A stretch of 64,000 bases of DNA, taken from assembly GCF_019219075.1 (NCBI RefSeq), contig NZ_JAHUWJ010000019.1, forward strand, positions 79,102-143,101. Reading direction: 5' to 3'. This document shows positions 38,290-45,549 of the stretch, in pieces (the stretch's first letter is position 1; the number at the start of each line of letters is the position of its first letter). This DNA comes from Chitinophaga sp. sic0106. GTDB taxonomy: Bacteria > Bacteroidota > Bacteroidia > Chitinophagales > Chitinophagaceae. The translations under genes were made by a program, and so were the position numbers. Under the pieces are notes generated by a model. That model was not told the origin of the DNA, searched no databases, and saw only the letters and a program-made list of their open reading frames with translations.

Positions 38290-39069
38290 CTATCCCTTTG
38301 GATCATTCAAAATATTAAGAACTAGATCAATATCATTAAAATTTCTAATAAATCTCCAAGATTTAAAAAACCCTGCTTTTTGCTTTGTACTCTCGACTAT
38401 GTAATTTTCAAAATTCAGCTCCCATGCTCTTGTACATGGAACGCCGAACAAGTGCCCCAATAATTCAAACTCAAAAAAAGAATGGTCGGTATTTATATAT
38501 TTGAATTGGCTACCTCTACTCATGAAAATTTCAGGGTTCGTTGCCCAGCTCTTTACCATTAGGATAGCACCGTGGCGACGTTCAAAGTATATAATCGGAA
38601 AATCTCCTAAATCATATCTCGCAAACTCTCTAATAAAGTCATATCTTGAATCATGACCATCTCCCATCTGCCGTTCCCTTTCTTCAAGAAACATCTTAAA
38701 AATCCCTCTTTTAAGCTGCCTACAAATTTTTTCCTGAAATCCGGACTTTAACTCATAGCTCGGCTTAAGGTCGATCGACCTTTTCTTAAAATCAACATTA
38801 AAGTAGATGGATTTAAATCTAGGGAGTGCCTTGTTTTTACCTATTTCATCATTCGTATTGAGAAATCTTGCACGTGAAATATTAAATGTTTCTTTTATAA
38901 CGGTTTCAATAGGAGGGAGTTTATTGTAATGAGATCCGAAAAAACTATTACAATTATCACAAACATTTTTACAGATATTCAATCCTCCCAGCGATTGGGG
39001 TATAGTATGTGCCAGCTTATTAAAGCTAGCTTGTTGTTCGTCCTGGGAGCACCAAATGCATTTTTTCAT
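38290..39069 (-). CDS. HNH endonuclease-like protein
   Basis: A 259-residue protein with an N-terminal zinc-finger HNH pattern: Cys4-x2-Cys7, His21 in 'LAHTIPQSLGG', then Cys37-x2-Cys40 with Asn41. This matches the HNH_5-type arrangement. The remaining 200 residues contain no recognised domain. It is the first gene inside the left end of the element and diverges from the DUF4365-TPR gene across 102 bases, so the two may share a control region. Restriction or defence activity is an inference from the nuclease fold and location. Confidence 0.7.
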   Translation of the reverse strand: MKKCIWCSQDEQQASFNKLAHTIPQSLGGLNICKNVCDNCNSFFGSHYNKLPPIETVIKETFNISRARFLNTNDEIGKNKALPRFKSIYFNVDFKKRSIDLKPSYELKSGFQEKICRQLKRGIFKMFLEERERQMGDGHDSRYDFIREFARYDLGDFPIIYFERRHGAILMVKSWATNPEIFMSRGSQFKYINTDHSFFEFELLGHLFGVPCTRAWELNFENYIVESTKQKAGFFKSWRFIRNFNDIDLVLNILNDPKG

Positions 39070-39171
39070 AGAGCTATTCCATTTTTAGAACATCGTATCA
39101 ATTTAAGAAGTACTATTTGAATTTAGCTTAAATTAGTTGAAAGATATTATAAATAAATATTCATCTCACTT

Positions 39172-41124
39172 ATGACTGGTCCTATAAGGCACGATTCTCA
39201 TATCTTAGAAACAAAATCTAGAAAATTCTTTGAAAAAAATGTACCTGATGAATGGGTTATAAATACACCCACCCATGATTATGGAATAGACTATCAAGTG
39301 GAAATCGCCATAAACAACCAGATGACAGGTTTAAATTTTTCCGTCCAGCTAAAAAGCACCAGCATTTCCAAAAGCATAGATAATATTTCAGTTCCTTTAA
39401 AACGATCAACTATTGCCTACTATTTTTCAAGATTAGAGCCTGTAATGCTCGTTATATATAATTCTGAAGACGATGAAGCTTATTGGTCATGGATACACGA
39501 ATTGGCTATTGATCTTACTAAATCTAACGAAACATTTACTGTTTCCATCTCAAAGAAAAAAAAGTTAACTACAATAAACTGGTTAAACATAAAAGAATTC
39601 ATCCAAGCTATCTTTAATAAAAGATCGTTTTTAGAATATATAGACCTAGAAACATTATCATCAACACAAATTGCTGCTTGGAAATCATTTTATTCTGGGG
39701 CATATGAACAAGCCATTTTTCTATTTAAACAGTTGCAATTAGACAATAACGACAATAGCATAACACAAGCACTTGCATGGAGTTACTATTTAACCCATAA
39801 CTATAAAGATGCTCTACTAACTGTAAATAGATTATTAGATAATGTTCAAAATAATTACTTGCTGCAAGTAAAAGCATGCATTTTAACTGAATTTGGAATA
39901 AGAACAGAAAACAAAGGAATGATTCTTTCGGGAAAAATGATCTTCGAAAAATTTATTTCATCAGACTCTGATTCTCTACATCTGTATAATTATGCGAATG
40001 CCCTTGGGGCATTAGGTGATGATGCTTCGGCTGCTAAATACTATCATTTAAGTTTAGAGATCAATCCCAATAATGCTGAATGCTGGAAAAACTTAGGTAC
40101 AATTTATTGGAATCTTCAACAGCACGACGAGGAACTGAAGTGTTATGATAATGCCCTCTCCATAAACCCTTCCTTAATAGAAGCCTTATTCAGTAAAGGC
40201 GTAACATTATCTAAAATCTATAATAAACATCAAGATGCAATTAAGCTGTTCTCAAGTGTAATAGAAAATGAAGATTTATTACTAAAAAATTTCCCAAAAG
40301 GCTATTTCTGGATTGCATACGCTTATGAGAATAACGGGGAATTGCTTGAAGCATTAAAATGGGTAAATAAAGGTCTAGATTTCTTACCTTCCGAAATTTC
40401 GCTACTTAATTTCAAATCTACGCTTCTAGCCAAAAACTGGGAACAACATCCTTACCTGAAACAAGATGCCATTGATTTTTTTCGTTACAGAATTGATCTC
40501 CACAATGATCCATTAAGCATATACCACTATATAAAAGTTTGCAACTATACAGAACAACAAGCCTTTTACTTTATAAAAGAAAAATTTCCTCAGGTAATAA
40601 ACATTAATTGGGAAGAGTTTCAACATCTTGGCTTTTCTGACAAATGTCTAATGGATTCTCTAGTAAATATTGATCTTTTTATACAATTCAAGAAGACTTA
40701 CAACTCAGATAGATACATTAGCCACCTAGTTAACCCGTATTTTCCTATTGAGCTAGAATTCTGGAATCATTTTGATATTATTACCCTGATCTCATTCACT
40801 AAATTAATACGATCTAGTACAGAAATCAATGGAGTTGAATGTTGCAAAGTATATAGCGACTCTTTTCCTATTTTATTAAAAATCCTTATTCCTCAAAAGG
40901 AATTTAGTAATGAGGACACTGTAGAAATACTTGCCTTTATCATGATAAATTTACCTACAATTGCATTTCGAGAAATTGGTGCACAAGCTGGTTATTTACA
41001 GGGAATGATGTCAATTGAGCCACTAGATCCAGCAACCTACATCACAAAAGAGTGGGAAGAAGAGCTAAATGAAAAAATATTCTCGACTACTGCAGATCTG
41101 CTAAACATAGAACTTTCCGAGTAA
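39172..41124 (+). CDS. DUF4365 nuclease-like domain fused to TPR repeats
   Basis: The 650-residue protein opens with a DUF4365 domain (about 6-150), a PD-(D/E)XK-like nuclease fold. The putative active-site residues are visible: Asp40 in 'HDYGIDYQVE' and the pair Gln59-x-Lys61 in 'FSVQLKST'; Glu13 may complete it. Residues about 165-420 form TPR repeats, for example 'AECWKNLGTIYWNLQQHDEELKCYDNALSINP'. The last 200 residues are unrecognised. DUF4365 proteins occur often in defence islands. TPRs suggest that it senses a protein partner. It is divergent from the HNH gene and not closely followed by another plus-strand gene. Confidence 0.8.
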   Translation: MTGPIRHDSHILETKSRKFFEKNVPDEWVINTPTHDYGIDYQVEIAINNQMTGLNFSVQLKSTSISKSIDNISVPLKRSTIAYYFSRLEPVMLVIYNSEDDEAYWSWIHELAIDLTKSNETFTVSISKKKKLTTINWLNIKEFIQAIFNKRSFLEYIDLETLSSTQIAAWKSFYSGAYEQAIFLFKQLQLDNNDNSITQALAWSYYLTHNYKDALLTVNRLLDNVQNNYLLQVKACILTEFGIRTENKGMILSGKMIFEKFISSDSDSLHLYNYANALGALGDDASAAKYYHLSLEINPNNAECWKNLGTIYWNLQQHDEELKCYDNALSINPSLIEALFSKGVTLSKIYNKHQDAIKLFSSVIENEDLLLKNFPKGYFWIAYAYENNGELLEALKWVNKGLDFLPSEISLLNFKSTLLAKNWEQHPYLKQDAIDFFRYRIDLHNDPLSIYHYIKVCNYTEQQAFYFIKEKFPQVININWEEFQHLGFSDKCLMDSLVNIDLFIQFKKTYNSDRYISHLVNPYFPIELEFWNHFDIITLISFTKLIRSSTEINGVECCKVYSDSFPILLKILIPQKEFSNEDTVEILAFIMINLPTIAFREIGAQAGYLQGMMSIEPLDPATYITKEWEEELNEKIFSTTADLLNIELSE

Positions 41125-41253
41125 ACAAATAACACTTGCCATTGTTACTTCTGTACCCTAAATGATTGGTCTCAAATGTATTTTCAGATTAATGATACTC
41201 CTTAATGGAAAATCAAGCCTGTTGCTAATTAGTAACCTTAAACAACCAGAAAA

Positions 41254-41691
41254 TTAAGGCTCAGTTACAACTTTAGTAGCATCCTTGAAATCTTGTTCAA
41301 GACTACTTAAATTCATAATAGGCAAAATTAATGGTTTCAAATTGGCTTGTAACGTTAAAGAAGAAATAAACGCACGTAAATATGGAAACACAATGGCTAT
41401 GCTATTACGGTAAAAATATGCTGGAATATCTTCTAAAGGGGTTTTCTTGTTAAAGCGAAAATATGCGTGCAAATCTACATTAATCAGCTCTTCACTTGAT
41501 TGAAGTTGATTTTTTGTTCCTACTATAAATTTCAGAATCATTTTAAACCCACCATTTTCTGAATCATATATTCCACTTGGGCTAAATCCCATAGTCAAAT
41601 TATCCTCTTCAACCGAACTCAGGTCTTTAAATGCAAAATTTACGATTTGGAATCTTTCAAAAGCAAATGCTGCTTTTTGTGCTTCTTTCAT
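41254..41691 (-). CDS. SecB-like chaperone of a toxin-antitoxin-chaperone operon
   Basis: The 145-residue protein has the SecB signature near its C-terminus: 'IVFPYLRAFISSLTLQANLKPLILPIMNL' corresponds to the FPYAR...P.L.L.PVNF region of SecB, and the N-terminal half is beta-rich. Its ATG overlaps the stop of the preceding antitoxin gene by four bases (ATGA), so translation is probably coupled. SecB-like chaperones in toxin-antitoxin-chaperone systems bind a C-terminal tail of the antitoxin and protect it; loss of that protection frees the toxin. Housekeeping SecB is unlikely because of the operon and mobile location. It is the third gene of the operon that begins at 42537. Confidence 0.75.
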   Translation of the reverse strand: MKEAQKAAFAFERFQIVNFAFKDLSSVEEDNLTMGFSPSGIYDSENGGFKMILKFIVGTKNQLQSSEELINVDLHAYFRFNKKTPLEDIPAYFYRNSIAIVFPYLRAFISSLTLQANLKPLILPIMNLSSLEQDFKDATKVVTEP

Positions 41692-41933
41692 GCTGCTATA
41701 TTACACAAAAAAAAAGATCCCGAAAAATTCGGGACCATATTTTCAGGAACTTTTATTTCTTCACTTAAGCATCCTTCTAGGTTGCATGAATAGCCATCTA
41801 GAAAGTCAAGATATTCAAAGACATTTGGACTATTTATTTCTAAGCAATTAATTTCCTCCCAATCTTTCCGTAATTGTTCAATGCTAGTATTATCTAAGTA
41901 TTCAGTTAACCTAGCTAACATTTCACTTTTCAT
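41688..41933 (-). CDS. Probable antitoxin of a CmdTAC-like system
   Basis: I start this small acidic protein at the ATG at 41933 (MKSEMLARLTEYLD), giving 81 residues; the upstream extension in frame is hydrophobic, lacks a plausible start and overlaps the toxin gene. It has no recognised domain. It lies 40 bases after the toxin gene and overlaps the chaperone gene by four bases. Its C-terminus is hydrophobic and aromatic (NFSGSFFLCNIAA), as expected for a chaperone-addiction tail that needs a SecB-like partner. A strong terminator hairpin lies inside its last codons. The antitoxin role rests on position. Confidence 0.6.
   Translation of the reverse strand: MKSEMLARLTEYLDNTSIEQLRKDWEEINCLEINSPNVFEYLDFLDGYSCNLEGCLSEEIKVPENMVPNFSGSFFLCNIAA
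41707..41736 (-). terminator. Intrinsic terminator/attenuator inside the antitoxin gene
   Basis: On the minus strand GGTCCCGAA pairs with TTCGGGATC around a 3-base loop (41716-41736; one G-T wobble) and is followed by nine T (plus-strand A run 41707-41715). It lies inside the last codons of the antitoxin gene and ends 15 bases before the chaperone start codon. It would uncouple chaperone transcription from the toxin-antitoxin genes. Confidence 0.7.
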
Positions 41934-41973
41934 AGTTGCATAATTTAGACATAACAAATTGATAATTAAACAT

Positions 41974-42537
41974 TTAGGCAAATGCACTATCAATGTATTC
42001 TTCAGGGTAAACAATACGATAGTCTCTCAAAGATAAAGCTTTCTTATCAAATAAGCAAACCTGGACAGCCGGCCGCATATCTAAATAGGAAGCATTATAC
42101 CGTTTTATAAATATCATATTTTTTGCATACGGAGAAGCTGATGACATTGAATTCATCCCCAAGGCTCTAATAGAACTATAGGTTAACGATTTATTCCTTT
42201 TCAAATATATTATCAGCTTAGCTACTGTTAGATGCTGTTTCTGAATAATACCGCCTGACACAATCTTTTTTGAAATTTCTTCAAATTCTAGCCTATGAAG
42301 TCCATTTCCATGTAAGTCCCAACAACTTTCATCCATTTTACCGTTTGCACCACAAATGACATAATTAGTACCATATGCCCTATCCCCCCACCAATGGCCT
42401 AACTCTATATGAGAATCCCAGAAATAGTATCCAAAGCCTAGCCAAGCATCCAACCTTCTACACTCAAATGGCCCGTTTGCCTCTACTTCTTCAGGATTAT
42501 TTCTATCTTCTAATGTTTGATATAATATTAGTTTCAT
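41974..42537 (-). CDS. Probable ADP-ribosyltransferase-fold toxin (CmdT-like)
   Basis: The 187-residue protein starts 'MKLILYQTLEDR' and has 'LDAWLGFGYYFWDSHIELGHWWG' at about 29-51. A LGxGxYFW block followed by a Trp-rich helix is characteristic of small ADP-ribosyltransferase-fold proteins, where it provides the NAD-binding Tyr region. No signal peptide. It is the first gene of a minus-strand operon toxin, antitoxin, SecB-like chaperone, which is the layout of the CmdTAC anti-phage system, whose toxin ADP-ribosylates mRNA. The fold assignment is from motif only. If it is not an ART, it is still the best toxin candidate by position. Confidence 0.65.
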   Translation of the reverse strand: MKLILYQTLEDRNNPEEVEANGPFECRRLDAWLGFGYYFWDSHIELGHWWGDRAYGTNYVICGANGKMDESCWDLHGNGLHRLEFEEISKKIVSGGIIQKQHLTVAKLIIYLKRNKSLTYSSIRALGMNSMSSASPYAKNMIFIKRYNASYLDMRPAVQVCLFDKKALSLRDYRIVYPEEYIDSAFA

Positions 42538-42699
42538 ATTGTCTTCATTTCAAGAAAAGACCTGATTTAATATTCTTATCTTGAAGTAAATGCATTGGAT
42601 TAATTGGAATGCGAATATAATTTTAATATAATAAACTTTTGAAATTGATATAAATTTATTCTTCATTTGGTATTTACAATATTCTACAAATAGACAATT

Positions 42700-43383
42700 A
42701 TGCAAAACAATTTACTTCCTGAGGAGTTTTCTCATATGATCGTTTACTATGCTAATATTAATAGATTAATCACAGCTCAGAATCTTCTTGCTCATAGTGG
42801 TGAAATTTTCAAAAGAGCTTATGTCTATAAAAATTTTGAAACTTATAGGAACTTAACCCATGGCCCACAGATAAATCTCCCCATTAGTGAAATTCAAGAA
42901 TTTGCATTTGAGGGAGTAGTTGATAAAGTACGTATAACCATATGCTTTGAAAATTACATGAAAGCAATTCTACTGATAAATGGATACTTAGTTCATGAAA
43001 TCAATCCCAACTCAAACAAAGCCTTGAATAAAAGTGCAAAAGAAAGTCCTGTCCTAGCGACAGCTGTCTTATTACAATCATCATTTGTCAATTTGACAAG
43101 TCGAAATCTTAAGCAATTAGAAATTACCTATAAAACACTTCAGTTAAGTACACTATTAAAACCAAAGTATCAAGCAGTCATACAACTCCCAAGCAATATT
43201 TTAAAAATTCTATCCGCCCTAAATGAAGAACGCAACAAAATTCACTTCACAGATGTGACAACATTTACTCATGGCCAGAGTGTCATAGATGAATTTACAG
43301 AGCTAAATCAATTTTTTGATAAAACTATTTATCCACTTATATTTAAGGTAGGCGAGGATATAAATAAATTAAATCAACATTAA
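42700..43383 (+). CDS. Unrecognised helical protein beside the TAC operon
   Basis: A 227-residue soluble protein with no domain I can name. It is predicted to be mainly helical. Near residue 185 it has 'LNEERNKIHF', which is reminiscent of the Arg-x(n)-His motif of HEPN ribonucleases, but the spacing (R-x3-H) is one residue shorter than usual. It is divergent from the toxin operon across 162 bases of AT-rich DNA. AT-rich codon use matches the element. A defence or regulatory role is possible but not shown. Confidence 0.6.
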   Translation: MQNNLLPEEFSHMIVYYANINRLITAQNLLAHSGEIFKRAYVYKNFETYRNLTHGPQINLPISEIQEFAFEGVVDKVRITICFENYMKAILLINGYLVHEINPNSNKALNKSAKESPVLATAVLLQSSFVNLTSRNLKQLEITYKTLQLSTLLKPKYQAVIQLPSNILKILSALNEERNKIHFTDVTTFTHGQSVIDEFTELNQFFDKTIYPLIFKVGEDINKLNQH

Positions 43384-43807
43384 ATCGTGGATATAGAAGG
43401 CCTATCACTATAACTATTTCAATCGCCCAAAAGAAACTCCGAAAAGCACGAGTACACAACAAAAGTAAGTTTACTATCTTTTTGGGGGCAACTGTTTTCA
43501 TTTAGCCATCCTTACATCCTCACCCAAAATGTAGCAACTTTGCAATATTGCAAGTACACTCTAAATTTGTATCCAGCAGAAGGAAGTTGTACTCCCCAAT
43601 TTGTCCCTCAATTAAGAATACCATTTATTATCCTCCGCAACCTAAATTCTTCTCTTCAAATGAATTTCCCAATGAAGGATAATCCTAATAGATCAAAACC
43701 GAAAACTCTCATTATCGATAAACAAAAATCAACGCTTCATTTTTATCGACGTACAAGGAAAGAAAGCATCGGGTGACTATACTGAGCACAATTACTTGAA
43801 GCATCCC

Positions 43808-43847
43808 AGAATAAAGTATACACATTAGCATGTGTACACTTTATTCT
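43808..43847. repeat. Hairpin 1 upstream of integrase, 18-bp stem
   Basis: AGAATAAAGTATACACAT faces ATGTGTACACTTTATTCT with one mismatch and a four-base loop TAGC. It is too long and AT-rich for a typical terminator. Confidence 0.6.
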
Positions 43848-43869
43848 TCTATATTCTATAGTATAAGAA

Positions 43870-43904
43870 GTTAAACAGGAATAGCGTAGCTGTTTCTGTT
43901 TAAC
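43870..43904. repeat. Hairpin 2 upstream of integrase, 16-bp stem
   Basis: GTTAAACAGGAATAGC faces GCTGTTTCTGTTTAAC with a loop of about three bases. The two non-Watson-Crick positions are G-U wobbles if the plus strand is transcribed, which hints at a plus-strand RNA structure. Confidence 0.55.
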
Positions 43905-43912
43905 TCAAAGGA

Positions 43913-43943
43913 ATAATAAAGAATGTAAAGCATTCTTTATTAT
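43913..43943. repeat. Hairpin 3 upstream of integrase, 13-bp perfect stem
   Basis: ATAATAAAGAATG pairs exactly with CATTCTTTATTAT around a five-base loop. It lies nine bases after hairpin 2. Confidence 0.6.
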
Positions 43944-44357
43944 GACTCTATTTTTATTCTAAATATAGAAAAAAGGAAAAAAAATTGAATTAAACAACAG
44001 CCTACATTCTCTCTCCCAGAATACTCATTTGCAATTTTGCAATATTGCAGTTACAGGAGATCTTGAATCATTTGGTTGAACAATAATTACAGCTTCATTT
44101 AAGGATGCCAATTCTTACTATGCTAAACCCCCATTTTTTCGCTTCAAATAGTTTTCTGGATGATTGATCTCAGAAAACATTAAAAATCGAAAAAACACAT
44201 AATACAACTGTAAATTTCACTATTAAAGAATTTCATTGCGAAAACCTCCAAAATCACTTTCTGATTAAGAAAGTAAGTCTCTGCTATGCACTTCCGATAA
44301 AATCCCACGTGGAATGCAGCCCCTGTTGTCAGATTAAAAAAGTCATCGGAAAGTCGC

Positions 44358-44372
44358 GTTACAATTCGTAAC
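44358..44372. promoter_or_regulatory. Inverted repeat before the integrase gene
   Basis: GTTAC-AATTC-GTAAC lies 17 bases before the integrase start codon. Its first ten bases GTTACAATTC recur in the inverted repeat at 46893-46902, and its second half ATTCGTAACC recurs at 52721-52730 in the element end. It could be an operator or an integrase-type binding site. Confidence 0.45.
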
Positions 44373-44389
44373 CATAAAAACGACTAATC

Positions 44390-45526
44390 ATGAAAATTTA
44401 TCTACTGAAACGTAAAAGCACCATTCCCGAAGGAAGTAATAAAGTCCGTAAGACAAGCCTATACCTTGCATACCATTACGGAACCAACCAACCCAGAGAA
44501 TACGAGTTTTTGAATCTTTATTTGTACGAGAAACCTCGCACCCAGATTGAGAAAGATCATAATAAAGAAACAGCTAAACTAGCAGAATTAATCAGATCGA
44601 AGAAAATACTATTAGCCCAAAGTAGCCAACACGGCTTTATTAGTCCTATAGTGGGTAAAACCAGTTTCCTTGAATTTTTTAAAAAAGTAATGGATACGAA
44701 AAAGGATTCTGAAGGAAATCGGGGCTGTTGGGACAGTGCATACAAACACCTACTCTCTTTTTCCAATGGCAAAGACATTATAATGGATCAGGTGAATGAA
44801 GTATTTCTTGAAAGATTTAAGGAATACCTGTTAACAACTAAGGCCAGACGCGGTAACAAAGAACGGGTACTTGCGACCAATACAGCTCTTTCCTACTATA
44901 CAAAGGTCAAAGCAGCCGTGAAAGAAGCCCATATTAAAAAGCTATTACATGAAAATCCTGTAACAAGAGTAAAAGGTATAAAAGCAGCAGAAACACACCG
45001 ACAGTTCCTAATATGGGAAGAATTAAAGATGCTGGTTAAAACCGATTGTGAAGTATCTATTTTGAAGCAGGCATTTTTATTTAGTGCACTTACAGGATTA
45101 AGGTTTTCCGATGTGCAGGCACTACTGTGGGATAATATTAAATATAGTGAAGCGGGAGGATGGAGTATACAATTCACTCAAAAGAAGACTAAAGGCGCAG
45201 AAACCTTACCTATATCTGAGCAAGCAGTAAGATTAATAGGTGAACGAAAGTCTGATAGCGAAAAAGTATTTGAAGGGTTACAATACAGTGCATGGCACAA
45301 TTTAAAACTACGGGAATGGGTAAATGCAGCCGGAATAAATAAAAAGATAACTTTTCATTGCGCCCGTCACAGCTTTGCTACATTACAGCTCACAAATGGC
45401 ACTGACATTTACACAGTCTCAAAGCTCTTGGGCCATAAAAATCTTAAGACTACAGAGATATATGGTAAAGTGATAGATAAGCGAAAAATTGAGGCAGCTA
45501 ACAAAATTCCCGATTTACTCTTGTAA
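44390..45526 (+). CDS. Tyrosine recombinase (phage-type integrase)
   Basis: A 378-residue integrase of the kind common in Bacteroidota elements: an N-terminal arm-binding-type region, a SAM-like core-binding domain (about 100-200), and the catalytic domain with Arg238 in 'TGLRFSD', His323-x-x-Arg326 in 'FHCARHSF', His349 in 'LLGHKN' and the nucleophile Tyr358 in 'TTEIYGK'. All catalytic residues are present, so it should be active. It would recombine the 15-base cores at 38176 and 52843. Unusually it sits mid-element, 6-8 kb from either core. The next gene follows by 23 bases. Confidence 0.95.
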   Translation: MKIYLLKRKSTIPEGSNKVRKTSLYLAYHYGTNQPREYEFLNLYLYEKPRTQIEKDHNKETAKLAELIRSKKILLAQSSQHGFISPIVGKTSFLEFFKKVMDTKKDSEGNRGCWDSAYKHLLSFSNGKDIIMDQVNEVFLERFKEYLLTTKARRGNKERVLATNTALSYYTKVKAAVKEAHIKKLLHENPVTRVKGIKAAETHRQFLIWEELKMLVKTDCEVSILKQAFLFSALTGLRFSDVQALLWDNIKYSEAGGWSIQFTQKKTKGAETLPISEQAVRLIGERKSDSEKVFEGLQYSAWHNLKLREWVNAAGINKKITFHCARHSFATLQLTNGTDIYTVSKLLGHKNLKTTEIYGKVIDKRKIEAANKIPDLLL

Positions 45527-45549
45527 ATTGGTGAAAATATATTTGTGAG

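Larger units (their letters stand above)
43384..44389. other. One-kilobase gene-free region with hairpins and palindromes
   Basis: No convincing gene is present; a TTG-initiated frame of 78 codons at 43540-43776 has no family features. The region holds three strong hairpins in a row (43808-43943), two copies of the palindrome TTGCAATATTGCAA or its 13-base core (43540-43553 and 44037-44049), and the integrase upstream box at 44358-44372. It could be an origin, a regulatory region or the site of a structured RNA. Confidence 0.5.

Noticed and set aside
38084..38290. 68-codon frame over the left att core
   Set aside because: It only reads through the mnmE core and the repeat on the minus strand. 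The hydrophobic sequence is a by-product of AT-rich DNA.
41254..41691. Housekeeping SecB
   Set aside because: The SecB-like gene lies in a mobile element and overlaps a small gene of a three-gene operon. A toxin-antitoxin-chaperone role fits better.
43540..43776. 78-codon frame in the gap before the integrase
   Set aside because: It starts with TTG inside a palindrome, has no family features, and its composition is like non-coding DNA.
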